Shown here piece by piece: positions 32,761 to 41,485 of a stretch of 64,000 nucleotides of DNA; positions within the stretch are counted from its first letter, which is position 1, and each line of letters begins with the position of its first letter. The translations under genes and the position numbers were made by a program. The stretch covers positions 1-64,000 of the forward strand of contig JAJDDF010000008.1 of the NCBI GenBank assembly GCA_029260455.1. Direction: 5' to 3'. This DNA comes from Phycisphaerales bacterium. Lineage in GTDB: Bacteria; Planctomycetota; Phycisphaerae; Phycisphaerales; UBA1924. The notes beneath the pieces were generated by a model, which ran no database searches, was not told the origin of the DNA, and saw nothing but the letters and a program-made list of their open reading frames with translations.

Positions 32761-33794
32761 GCATTGGCGTGATGAAATATCGCATACTTCGATCCACGCG
32801 CATGTCGATCGCCTTTGCACTGCTGGTGGTGTTGGGCGCACCGCTGCCATCAGCAGTGCGAGCCGATGAGGCACCTGTTGCAGGAGAAGCTGCGCCTGCG
32901 ATTCACCTGCCAGACCTTGCCGGAGAGGCAATGGCTGCTGACCTTCTTGCGAATCATCTCGCTGTGGTTATCTTTGGCGAACTGAATCATGCGGGCACCG
33001 TTGCCGCCTGCGCAACAGTGCTTGATGTTCTGGATGATGTTCGTTTTGAGAATCATCGGGTCATCTCTGTGCTCATTATTGCCAGTCATGAACCACTCGA
33101 TGAATTGCGGAAGAAGGCACTTCTTGGGCGCTATCCCGAACTGATCCTGCACGACCCTAACCGCACGGCATTTGGCGATTTCAGTGTGATTGTCATGCCC
33201 CGAGTTGTCATTGTTGATGCAAAGGGGGTGATCGTCCACACGATGCCCGGCTTTGCACCGCGATTTGAAACCATGCTGACTCACTCACTTCTTGTTGCCT
33301 GCGGCATCGAAGAACAGTCCGCCCTTGATGCGCTGATTGACCCTGAAAATCCACCAAGTGATGCAAGTGCAGTGCACGCCGCTCAATTGACGAAGATGGC
33401 TAGTGAACTTGCGAAACATGGCATGGCGGAACTGGCAGAAGCCAAGTATCGCGAGGCTCTGGAAATACAGCAAGGCTTTACGCCCGCAATTCTCGGTCTG
33501 GCTTCAGTGTCAACGACTCTGGAGGACTTCGATGATGCCAAGCGTCTCTATCATTCGGTGCTCGATCGTGATCCTGAATCATTGCCAGCACAACTGGGCC
33601 TTGCAGAAGTTTCGATCAAACGCGGCCCGGACCATTTCGTTGATGCGCACAATCGTCTTGAGAATATCCTCCGGGATTCGCCACATGAACCCCGTGCGCA
33701 CTTCCTGATGGGTGTTCTTTTTGAGGAAGAACACGAATGTGAAAAATCCGCTTTGCACTACCGCGCTGCTGCTGAGGCGTTACTGAATAAGTAA
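32757..33794 (+). CDS. Secreted TlpA-like redoxin domain plus TPR protein
   Basis: A 345-residue protein, translationally coupled (ATGA) to the 15-haem gene. A signal peptide lies at about residues 16-36. Residues 45-180 resemble a TlpA/AhpC redoxin fold, but the expected CXXC is absent: the loop after the first strand reads FGELNHAGT, with a lone Cys later. Residues 205-340 are three to four TPR repeats. It probably acts as a periplasmic scaffold or chaperone for assembling or docking the multihaem cytochrome rather than as a thiol oxidoreductase (inference from context). Confidence 0.78.
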   Translation: MSIGVMKYRILRSTRMSIAFALLVVLGAPLPSAVRADEAPVAGEAAPAIHLPDLAGEAMAADLLANHLAVVIFGELNHAGTVAACATVLDVLDDVRFENHRVISVLIIASHEPLDELRKKALLGRYPELILHDPNRTAFGDFSVIVMPRVVIVDAKGVIVHTMPGFAPRFETMLTHSLLVACGIEEQSALDALIDPENPPSDASAVHAAQLTKMASELAKHGMAELAEAKYREALEIQQGFTPAILGLASVSTTLEDFDDAKRLYHSVLDRDPESLPAQLGLAEVSIKRGPDHFVDAHNRLENILRDSPHEPRAHFLMGVLFEEEHECEKSALHYRAAAEALLNK

Positions 33795-33820
33795 GCAGCA
33801 CGCACCGCAGTGGTCCAAAG

Positions 33821-35443
33821 CTACTTCTGATAGGACTCCGGTGAGTGCGCTTCGCCGTGGCATTCCAGGAAGCATGTTCCCGCAAACACGCCTTGGTCTA
33901 TGAACTCAAGTCGTCCAGTTTGCGGATCGGGCAACACGATGCCCGTCGCGAAATTGATCAGGTGGGAATTGCCTGCTACGGTGCCCTGATGTGACGCGAT
34001 GCCGTGCGCATCGTGACATGCAGCGCAGGATGCCTCTTCATTGACAATGTGTTTCTTGTGTTCCGGGAAGGATTCATCATCCAAAATACTTTCGCGGTCA
34101 TGACACCGGTAACACAGTGCATATCGCTGGGCGCTCTCGCTCAATTGATCAATCGTGCTGTAGCGAGCGACAAGCAACGGCGCTTCGTTCGAGCCGTGCA
34201 CGCCATTGGGGCCGGTTCCTCCCGAGGCCTGCCCCGTGTCTGAATTGTGGCAATCGCTGCAATACACAATGCTCGAGGTCGTCCACCCCGGCTTCAAGCT
34301 CGGCACATCGGGATTCTTGCCCGGCCCCTGCACCGGGTGAAATGAAATGGCGCCAGGTGCAAATTCAAGACGCGTGTTGTTTTGTGCGATCTGTCGCCCA
34401 ATCCACGGCTGAACAACACTTGAATCCGCGTGGCACTTGAAGCAGACTTCGTATTCGTAGCTGCTTGCAGCAACAGGCGATCCAGAGGCGCTCATGCCGG
34501 CAATCTGTCCAAAATTGCCATGGACACCCGGCGCCGAACCGCTTCCACTGTCCATCGTGTGCGGATCATGACAATCAATGCAGCTTGCGTGTTCGACCGG
34601 CAAACCCGCAGGGTCAACGGCGCTGTGCGTCTCATGAATAGACAATTTGGTGAGCTCATTTGCAATGTTCGCAGCGCCCGGCGTGTTACCGTCGTGACAG
34701 CGCGTACATGTGGCCGCGACAGTCGAACCCTGCAAGAGGTAAGGCCCACTTGGCGCAGAGTGAGGCTGGTGACAGGAATCGCAACTTGTGTGTGCACTGA
34801 TACTTGTTGGACCAACCATATGGCAACTGATGCATAACTGTGAGCCGACGTTGCTCATGACAAGAAAATCACCAAACGCATTGTTGTGTGCGTCATGACA
34901 CGATGTGCACTGCAATTCGCCATTTATATCCAACTGAATTTCTGTTGGGAGCGTGTGCGGATCTTTGAGGCGTGTATCGCTGGCAACCAGCGCCGAGTCA
35001 TACCGGAATGACACCGGATGATCGTCGCGCAGGTCTGTGCCCAGGTGGCCCGGCCCAATGGGCATGGTTGTTACGCCGCCCGACATGGTGATGGGGAGCG
35101 TGCGAGAAACAACATTGCCAAGTGCGATCGTGCCATCGTGGCATGACAGACACATCTTGGACATCCCCGTTGGTTGACCCGGCACGGCATCGAGTGCGCG
35201 ACTTGAATAAATCAGGTATGCATCTGTCGGCATCGTCCTGTTCCACAAGGGCCGGACAGGTGATGCGTTGTGGGGCGTGTGACAAAAGATGCATACCTGC
35301 TGTTCGGTCGTTGCGCGCACCTGCCCGACGCCGGTCGCAGAAAGATTGTGCGGACTGTTGATCACACTCATCTGCTGAGCTGTAGCAACCGAAACGACCG
35401 AAGCAATCAATGTGCTCATCACGGCGACATGAAGCATGTTCAT
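33821..35443 (-). CDS. Dodecahaem cytochrome c
   Basis: A 540-residue secreted cytochrome with a signal peptide ending ATAQ near residue 23. I count 11 CXXCH sites (CIFCH, CLSCH, CTSCH, CISCH, CDSCH, CTRCH, CIDCH, CFKCH, CSDCH, CYRCH, CAACH) and one CX3CH (CFLECH) near the C-terminus. The first part (CIFCHTPHNA and CLSCHDGT) resembles the two smaller cytochromes at 40569 and 41486. Its start overlaps the NHL gene by four bases, making it the last gene of the barrel operon. The likely place is periplasmic or outer-surface partner of the conduit. Confidence 0.92.
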   Translation of the reverse strand: MNMLHVAVMSTLIASVVSVATAQQMSVINSPHNLSATGVGQVRATTEQQVCIFCHTPHNASPVRPLWNRTMPTDAYLIYSSRALDAVPGQPTGMSKMCLSCHDGTIALGNVVSRTLPITMSGGVTTMPIGPGHLGTDLRDDHPVSFRYDSALVASDTRLKDPHTLPTEIQLDINGELQCTSCHDAHNNAFGDFLVMSNVGSQLCISCHMVGPTSISAHTSCDSCHQPHSAPSGPYLLQGSTVAATCTRCHDGNTPGAANIANELTKLSIHETHSAVDPAGLPVEHASCIDCHDPHTMDSGSGSAPGVHGNFGQIAGMSASGSPVAASSYEYEVCFKCHADSSVVQPWIGRQIAQNNTRLEFAPGAISFHPVQGPGKNPDVPSLKPGWTTSSIVYCSDCHNSDTGQASGGTGPNGVHGSNEAPLLVARYSTIDQLSESAQRYALCYRCHDRESILDDESFPEHKKHIVNEEASCAACHDAHGIASHQGTVAGNSHLINFATGIVLPDPQTGRLEFIDQGVFAGTCFLECHGEAHSPESYQK

Positions 35444-36513
35444 GGCGAGCCCTCCACGAGATAATCAAAAACGTGCACTCTGCGGTTATATGAATCTGCG
35501 ACCCAGATGCGACCTTGCGCATCGATATGAATTCCAACAGGCAACCAAAACTGTCCGGGTCCATGCCCTTCTTCACCGAAACGCATGAGCAACCTGCCCG
35601 ATGAATCAAAGAGCTGGACGGTCTCAAAATTGCCGTCAACCACATACAAATTGCCATCCGGGTCGAACGCAACCCCCTTGGGCTGGGAAAAATAGCCGGG
35701 TAGATCGCCTTTGCTTCCGATCGTGCGCACAATTTTGAAGTCGCGGTCAAAGACCTGCACACGAAAGTTCATGGAATCACTCACATAGAGTTGCCCGGCG
35801 CGATCGAGCGCGACGTATGTCGGAAAGTTGAACTCCCCCGGCGCAGCGCCTCGGCTGCCGATACGAGCTTCAACCGTATCATCTATTGAAAGCACGACGA
35901 TCTGGTGCGCACCCGGATCCGCAACAATCAATTGATTCTTCGTTGCATCGACTGCGATCCCGCATGGGCGTATGAGATTCCCCTCGCCAAGCGTTCCATG
36001 ATAGCTGCCATCGGAATCGAAAACGTGAATCACCGCAAGGGCTGCATCACTTACAAATACACGCCCGGATTCACCAACAGCGACCGCGATCGGAAGCAAA
36101 AACGCCCGCGCGCCCTTTGAGGGTTGCCACTGCGCATACGTCCGGCGCGCAAGGTCAAAGACATGCAGCGTGCGTTCACCCGAATCGCACACAAAAACAC
36201 GTTCATCGGCATCCGTGCACACGCCCATCGGGCTCACCATTGTTCGTTCTGCGTCGCGTCCAAACAACATCGCACCAACATTGCCAAAAAACGAACGCCC
36301 CGGTTTCATATCGCGATCTGAGGCGAGCTCGCCCACATGGACCACACGCGGTGCATCCGGTGGTGGCGGCCACCCCAAACTGCGATTTGAGGGGTCAAAG
36401 AGCGTGCCGCGCACCGTGCCGCAAGCCCCGATGCCCAAGCACATCAGAACGCACATCGTGCTAGAAATCGCGCGTGAGGCCAATCGCCAATGTCTGCGCG
36501 TCAGAATCAACAT
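35440..36513 (-). CDS. NHL-repeat lipoprotein (second of the conduit operon)
   Basis: A 357-residue protein with start ATG after GGAGGG; upstream in-frame codons lie inside the barrel gene and lack a signal. It has a basic N-terminus and a hydrophobic run, then a lipobox with GIGACG. The body is an NHL beta-propeller of about six blades (repeats of the type PxGVAFDPDGNLYVVDG, FxxPTYVALDRAGQLYVSDS), a fold used for protein docking. The last blade ends close to the stop. It sits between the barrel gene (53-base overlap) and the dodecahaem gene (4-base overlap). A surface or periplasmic scaffold for cytochromes is likely. Confidence 0.87.
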   Translation of the reverse strand: MLILTRRHWRLASRAISSTMCVLMCLGIGACGTVRGTLFDPSNRSLGWPPPPDAPRVVHVGELASDRDMKPGRSFFGNVGAMLFGRDAERTMVSPMGVCTDADERVFVCDSGERTLHVFDLARRTYAQWQPSKGARAFLLPIAVAVGESGRVFVSDAALAVIHVFDSDGSYHGTLGEGNLIRPCGIAVDATKNQLIVADPGAHQIVVLSIDDTVEARIGSRGAAPGEFNFPTYVALDRAGQLYVSDSMNFRVQVFDRDFKIVRTIGSKGDLPGYFSQPKGVAFDPDGNLYVVDGNFETVQLFDSSGRLLMRFGEEGHGPGQFWLPVGIHIDAQGRIWVADSYNRRVHVFDYLVEGSP

Positions 36514-38491
36514 TGTCACCCTCCAGAAAAGAATTCCTGAGACTGATGAACATACTGGTTTGCCGATGCTGCCAGCGAAACTCCAATTCCTGCTCAAACC
36601 CTTTTGTCGAGCCTGATAACTCATCCTTCTCGTTTCTGTAAATAAGACGCACCCGGGCATCGAAACCAGATCCGAGACGCCGCCCCCATTCCCCGGTCAC
36701 GCGATCCAGTTCCACCCGGTTCTCTGTGTCGGTGTAGTCGATTTCTTCGTGACTTGCATCCACACTTAACCATGACCTTCTCCCGAGTCGATAATCATAG
36801 CGCGCCGTAAAACGCGTCAGTTCGAACGGTGAGATATCGCTGTCCTGGGTTTCTTTCTCTGCAAGCAAGATGAAATGCCCAATCGAATATTCAGCGCCAT
36901 ACCTCAGGTTGCGCACATCATTGGGTGTAATCACCGCGTTGCGCCGGGCATCGATGGCCTGGTCAATCTCCCGATAGATGAGATACAACGCCAATCCGCG
37001 AAGTGCACCCTCCTCAATTCCATATCGCAAAGAAAACGAAACGCCCACAGACTCAGTCGTGTTGCCCGGCTCTGCCCGGAGTTGAAAATCAATGAGCACC
37101 GTTTGCCCGTCAGCAATCGAGCCCCCCACCTGTCGCCTGATTTCAACGCGATCCGGAAATGTCATCACCGTAAAGTCCACGCCAGATGAAAATGCCTGAA
37201 CGCCCGCGCTATCACGAATCACGATCGATGATGCGATGATTTGCCGTTGATTGATCACGATCGGAAACGGATCGTTGAAGGTATGTACTGTTGCGAGAAA
37301 GTCCAGAGTCGAACCGCGCTCGCTGTTTTCGATGCGTTCAAATTGCCCTGCAAGTGATGCATTCAAGCGTCCGTATGGCACTTTCTTGGTGTATTGCAAA
37401 TCAATGTTGCCAAAGTATTCCTCACTCGTAAAATTCGCATCTGGGATATCCACATGCCCGCCGCCCGCCACCAAAGTCGTCACAAGACTATCGAAGAGAT
37501 TGTGTCGCAGCGTTACGAACCCGCGTGCCTGTCGCTGATCCTGCCCGCCGATTGAACGATCTTCGACCAGCAGATCCCACCGCGAATCCAACGATTCCGA
37601 ATGACGTAGTCTCAGCACTTCACTCAGGCGCAACGTGCGATTGCGAAAGTCGCCCGATTGATCGAATACCCTCAACGTCGAGCGTAACGAGTCATGATGG
37701 TCGGTCCCGAATTCAATCGTGTGCACAATGGTGGCATCATGCCGTCGAAACGCATCGTCGATCCCCGATGCCTGATTCTCATCAACAAAGTCAAGAGAAT
37801 AATCAACGGTCAGGCGTTGCCGATCGGTGGGCGTCCACACACTTTGGATTGAAAACGTGTCCTGTACTCGCAGCGAATCCACCAGGTCCGCCAAATCATT
37901 TTGTTCCTGTTCACGATGAACATACCGAAAAGTTGTCGGGGCAATGTCGTGAAATGTTCTTACAGATACACCCGCCTCGGTTGTCATACTGTCAATGGAA
38001 CTCCCGAATTCGCGACTCAGCCGAGTCTGGTCGCGCCTCGCCCACACCGTCATTGGTGCAGGACCATCGCCCAGAATGAGTGCGCTGATATCAAAGAGCG
38101 CCAGTAATTCTGAGTCATGTCCGTCGGCTGTCGAAACTGGGCTTTTCAAAAAACGGTCTTCAAAACCGAGTCTCGCATTGAATGAAAGATCGACCAAATT
38201 TTCGTGCCCGATGAACGCCCGGCTTGAGAGCGTCATGATTTCGCGCGCGATCTGTTCCGTGTCCGTGCGCGAGCCTGTATCACCACGATCGATGTGATTA
38301 CGCCGGTACTGGTAGAAAAAATCCAGCCCAACATTGAGCCGTTCGAGCGTGAACGCTTTCAATGTGTCCGTGCGCTCCCCCACAATGACCGGGCCATCGT
38401 CGTGTTGCTGTGCGTCCACCGCAGGTGCAATCATCCCGATGGCCGCAGCGCTGGATGCAAAGGAACACAACTGAAGCAACTTGCGGCGCAC
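36461..38491 (-). CDS. Predicted outer-membrane beta-barrel (porin of a cytochrome conduit)
   Basis: A 676-residue protein with a GTG start preceded by GGGAG and a signal peptide ending VDAQ near residue 28. From about residue 45 onward it consists of alternating hydrophobic/polar strands joined by acidic loops, with frequent Arg/Glu/Asp and aromatic girdle residues. The final strand ends in Phe, the classical outer-membrane assembly signal. No Cys is present in the mature part. The length and strand-rich pattern match the MtrB/PioB-size porins that hold a cytochrome wire through the outer membrane, though I see no sequence motif that proves this family. Cytochrome and NHL lipoprotein genes flank it in one operon. 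Confidence 0.8.
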   Translation of the reverse strand: MRRKLLQLCSFASSAAAIGMIAPAVDAQQHDDGPVIVGERTDTLKAFTLERLNVGLDFFYQYRRNHIDRGDTGSRTDTEQIAREIMTLSSRAFIGHENLVDLSFNARLGFEDRFLKSPVSTADGHDSELLALFDISALILGDGPAPMTVWARRDQTRLSREFGSSIDSMTTEAGVSVRTFHDIAPTTFRYVHREQEQNDLADLVDSLRVQDTFSIQSVWTPTDRQRLTVDYSLDFVDENQASGIDDAFRRHDATIVHTIEFGTDHHDSLRSTLRVFDQSGDFRNRTLRLSEVLRLRHSESLDSRWDLLVEDRSIGGQDQRQARGFVTLRHNLFDSLVTTLVAGGGHVDIPDANFTSEEYFGNIDLQYTKKVPYGRLNASLAGQFERIENSERGSTLDFLATVHTFNDPFPIVINQRQIIASSIVIRDSAGVQAFSSGVDFTVMTFPDRVEIRRQVGGSIADGQTVLIDFQLRAEPGNTTESVGVSFSLRYGIEEGALRGLALYLIYREIDQAIDARRNAVITPNDVRNLRYGAEYSIGHFILLAEKETQDSDISPFELTRFTARYDYRLGRRSWLSVDASHEEIDYTDTENRVELDRVTGEWGRRLGSGFDARVRLIYRNEKDELSGSTKGFEQELEFRWQHRQTSMFISLRNSFLEGDNVDSDAQTLAIGLTRDF

Positions 38492-38495
38492 CTCG

Positions 38496-39122
38496 TCACT
38501 CCCGACCCGTCTGCGCAGATGCGTTCCTGTCTAAAGTAGGTGCCTCATCATGCAACATGTACTGGGTGGCTCCGCCATGACCTGAATGGCAAGTCGTGCA
38601 ATTTGAATCAGCCAGAGCATGTTCGGGGACATTCTCGGTCAGCAGTTGATCCGCCTCATGGCACTGCGCGCACACCTCACCAGGCGGTGCCTTGAGTAGC
38701 GACGCAAAGGCAGATTCGTGCGGCACATGACACCACAAACACGCCGTCATTCGCACCGGAGCATGCATGAAGTCATACCGGGCCACCTCTTGATCATGAC
38801 ATTTCAGGCACACATCAGCCGTCACACTTGCCACTTCAAACATTTCCCCGTGACATTCAGTGCACCGCTCTTCGCGGTAAGGAGAATGGCTCACATACGT
38901 CAGGCTGCGGCGCATTTCTACAGGATCACCGGTGCTCGCAAGTGAGGGCAAGGCGTTTGGGTTGGGCACGCCATCGAAAAACATCGTGAGTACGTCATAG
39001 TTCCGTTCGATGCTGCACGCGCCCCACAGCGTGCCAAGACCAAGTGCGCAGGTGAGCATCAATGGACGGTGCGTCCATCGTCGAGGAATTGAATATGTCT
39101 TAGCGCTGCCATTCAAGTCCAT
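38496..39122 (-). CDS. Pentahaem cytochrome c lipoprotein
   Basis: About 208 residues with a lipoprotein signal (hydrophobic run, then lipobox LWGAC) and five CXXCH sites: CTECH, CLKCH, CLWCH, CAQCH and CTTCH. It starts inside the end of the upstream NHL gene and stops four bases before the barrel gene, so it is tightly coupled to it. The ATG at 39122 was chosen because it is the nearest start with a complete lipoprotein signal; a GGGAG sits directly against it, so the exact start is uncertain. As a lipid-anchored cytochrome next to a barrel gene, it is the best candidate for the conduit's haem wire. Confidence 0.85.
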   Translation of the reverse strand: MDLNGSAKTYSIPRRWTHRPLMLTCALGLGTLWGACSIERNYDVLTMFFDGVPNPNALPSLASTGDPVEMRRSLTYVSHSPYREERCTECHGEMFEVASVTADVCLKCHDQEVARYDFMHAPVRMTACLWCHVPHESAFASLLKAPPGEVCAQCHEADQLLTENVPEHALADSNCTTCHSGHGGATQYMLHDEAPTLDRNASAQTGRE

Positions 39123-40395
39123 CTCCCGTCGATGGTGAATTCGGATTCTGTTCTGGAGACGCCTCCTCGGGCACGTACTCATCAGGCACCGGTGCTGTCG
39201 CCGCGTTCCGGCCACGCCCCTCGGCCATGTCACCGACTCCTGCGTTCACAGTCACCGATGCTGGTTCCAGGTCTGCAACCGTCCAGCCCTTGCGTAAATG
39301 CCCGAGGGCATAGATGTTCACTTTGCCAAAACCGAACTGGTTGGTCACCACAACGTAACGCGTGGGGATAAAACCCTCGTGTATGTCATCTTTCACAAGC
39401 TCCAGACGCTCGTCAGACACGCACACGCCCACGGGCAAGTTCATCGCACCCGGATAGGCACCAGCAGACCCAAAGGACATCAGCAATTCGTAGTCCTTGT
39501 TGAACATCTGCACGTTCTGAAACGCTGCGTCGACGACATAGACAATGCCTTCGGAGTCAACTGCAAGCTGCTTGGGTCTTGCAAATGACCCTGCGTAATC
39601 GCCAAGCTCGCCAAACCCGGAAATGAAGCCACCGTCCGGCGAGAATTTTTGCACGCGACAGCGCATCATGTCAGACACATACACATAGCCCTGCGCGTCA
39701 ATGTCAATACTCAGTGGCACCCGGAACTGCCCATCTCCATCACCGACACTACCGAATGTGCCAAGCAGCTCGCCTGAGTGGCGATCAAGAATCACAATAT
39801 GCTGCGCCGTAATATCACAGACATATAGACGCTCGCCGTGCACCGCAGCCGCAATCGGCTTGAGGCCCTTGTGACCAAGTGTTTTTGCGTATCGTTCATT
39901 TTCGTCGTACACAAGCACCGCATTGCGATCATTATCAACGACATACACCCACCCGTCATCCGCGACCGCCACATCCACAGGATGGGTGAGATGGTTGATG
40001 CCCGTCGTGCCGATCCTGCGCATCTGCTTGTTGGTGAGATCAAGCACGGTCAGCGCTGGGTACCGAATATCGCACACGTAGATGCGGCCGTTGCGCATTT
40101 CGACGCCATACGGCTTGTCGATCGAGGTGTCTCGTGGGTTATCCTTGCCAAAGATTATTTCGTCGAGCCGGCTCGGACGTTTGTCACTTAAATCCGCACT
40201 GGTCTGGAAGGATCGCACGAACTGAATCCGCGGCTCATCTGGAGGCAGAGGCCAGAATGCAAAAGATGTGTGCTTTGCCGGACCTGCAGAAGAAGCACCG
40301 GAGCAACCTGTCAGTGCAATCACACTCATCATCAACCCGCACCACCCCAGCATTGTGCACGGATGTGTATGTGTTCCATTGGCGAGTCGTCTCAT
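39100..40395 (-). CDS. NHL-repeat lipoprotein (first of the conduit operon)
   Basis: A 431-residue protein with lipobox ALTGCSG near residue 31 after a hydrophobic run. The body is an NHL propeller: repeats such as PYGVEMRNGRIYVCDI, PVDVAVADDGWVYVVDN, PLSIDIDAQGYVYVSDM and PKQLAVDSEGIVYVVDA are visible at about 45-residue spacing. An extra C-terminal tail of about 60 residues is rich in Pro, Glu and Asn. It is similar in plan to the protein at 35440-36513 and probably a paralogue. It is the first gene of the conduit operon, and its 3' end overlaps the pentahaem gene start. Confidence 0.88.
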   Translation of the reverse strand: MRRLANGTHTHPCTMLGWCGLMMSVIALTGCSGASSAGPAKHTSFAFWPLPPDEPRIQFVRSFQTSADLSDKRPSRLDEIIFGKDNPRDTSIDKPYGVEMRNGRIYVCDIRYPALTVLDLTNKQMRRIGTTGINHLTHPVDVAVADDGWVYVVDNDRNAVLVYDENERYAKTLGHKGLKPIAAAVHGERLYVCDITAQHIVILDRHSGELLGTFGSVGDGDGQFRVPLSIDIDAQGYVYVSDMMRCRVQKFSPDGGFISGFGELGDYAGSFARPKQLAVDSEGIVYVVDAAFQNVQMFNKDYELLMSFGSAGAYPGAMNLPVGVCVSDERLELVKDDIHEGFIPTRYVVVTNQFGFGKVNIYALGHLRKGWTVADLEPASVTVNAGVGDMAEGRGRNAATAPVPDEYVPEEASPEQNPNSPSTGDGLEWQR

Positions 40396-40489
40396 GCTTC
40401 ACCTCAATCATATGTCGGAGAAATACGTATCTCTTGTAGAACAAAACAGATGCCAATTGATGGTAACTCACTTGAAGGACAAACAAATG

Positions 40490-40505
40490 GTGCAATGAAA
40501 AGCCC
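40490..40505 (-). promoter_or_regulatory. Possible sigma-54 promoter of the conduit operon
   Basis: Minus-strand GG-N10-GC with a perfect TTGCA -12 box but a poor -24 box (GGGGCTT). It overlaps the terminator of the preceding tetrahaem gene, which would let the operon restart transcription; the expected start is near 40480. Confidence 0.4.
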
Positions 40506-40538
40506 CGCAGTCTCCCACATAGTGGCGAAACGCGGGGC
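40498..40538 (-). terminator. Terminator after the tetrahaem gene
   Basis: On the minus strand there is a perfect 7-bp GC-only stem (plus 40502-40508 with 40532-40538) around a partly paired loop, directly followed by TTTT. It separates the tetrahaem gene from the conduit operon. Confidence 0.75.
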
Positions 40539-40568
40539 GAAAACACCCTCCTCAAGCCATCTCAGGTC

Positions 40569-41192
40569 TTACTTGAGGTGGCAGCCCAGGCAGATCGCAC
40601 TCGCTGCGTTGCTTGCGCGAAGCATGTGATCAAATCCACCTTTGTTATGCACCGTGTGGCAACTGGCGCAGGACACGACTTTCTGTGTCACGCCATTGGG
40701 ATCGACCCAGTCGCGTATCCGGAGGAACGACGGCAGGTTCGCAGGATCTTGGAACGCGCCGGCCCACCACGCTGGCTGCGGGTCAGGCGGATACATGGCA
40801 TCACTTCCGATCGGATGATCGTTGGTCAGGTCTGTGCCCAACAGCTCGCCACCACCCATGAAACTCGTCCCCGTCTGCCCGCCAAAACTGTCAAGCGCCA
40901 CGGTTCCATCGTGGCACGACAGGCAGAAGCGACTGTCGGTATCAAAATCCGCCGCCGCGGTGCCCGTACCTTCATGCATCTGATACGTCGCGGTCGTCAA
41001 CTCGTGATTCCACAGTCTCGGTACTCCCGCGAGAGCATTATGCGGCGTGTGACAGGGTTTGCAGATCTCACCACCCGACCACGCTTTCGACGAGAAATCG
41101 TGATCCGAGCCGACGATCTGACCTGAAGCCCCTGATGCGACCACACCTGCAAACACCATGGTGCCGAGCAAATGGCTCATTCGAAATCGCAT
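40569..41192 (-). CDS. Small tetrahaem cytochrome c
   Basis: About 207 residues with a signal peptide of about 25 residues and four CXXCH sites: CKPCH (followed by TPHNA), CLSCHDGT, CASCH and a C-terminal CLGCH. The layout repeats the first third of the dodecahaem protein. AAGGTG lies six bases before the ATG used; a GTG three codons earlier is also possible. The gene has its own sigma-54 promoter candidate at 41271 and its own terminator, so it can be expressed separately. A periplasmic electron shuttle to the conduit is the simplest role. Confidence 0.88.
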   Translation of the reverse strand: MRFRMSHLLGTMVFAGVVASGASGQIVGSDHDFSSKAWSGGEICKPCHTPHNALAGVPRLWNHELTTATYQMHEGTGTAAADFDTDSRFCLSCHDGTVALDSFGGQTGTSFMGGGELLGTDLTNDHPIGSDAMYPPDPQPAWWAGAFQDPANLPSFLRIRDWVDPNGVTQKVVSCASCHTVHNKGGFDHMLRASNAASAICLGCHLK

Positions 41193-41270
41193 GACTTTCA
41201 CCTTTTCCTTTCCGGGGCGGATCGATTGCTCTGTTCACCCCACTCAAAGCTTCCATTCTGCTCTTCCATA

Positions 41271-41286
41271 ATGCAATTTCCATACC
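41271..41286 (-). promoter_or_regulatory. Sigma-54 promoter of the tetrahaem gene
   Basis: Minus-strand TGG-TATG-GAAA-TTGCA, with GG and GC ten bases apart and a perfect -12 box. The predicted start is near 41261, about 70 bases before the ATG. Confidence 0.65.
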
Positions 41287-41485
41287 ACTCTGCAGACATT
41301 CTCCATCCCCCCAAGGCGGCCCTCAATTGGACACAGGGAAGGTTCTCGAACCTCCGCTTCCTTGAACTGAGAAGAGTGACTCGCCCAGTCGTCTCAGATT
41401 CCGGAGACCTCTGCCTGTTCCTTTATCCAAGGGCGGAGCGAACCGATCCCTCACAGACCCGCTTCATGGGCGGCCCCGGAGGAAG

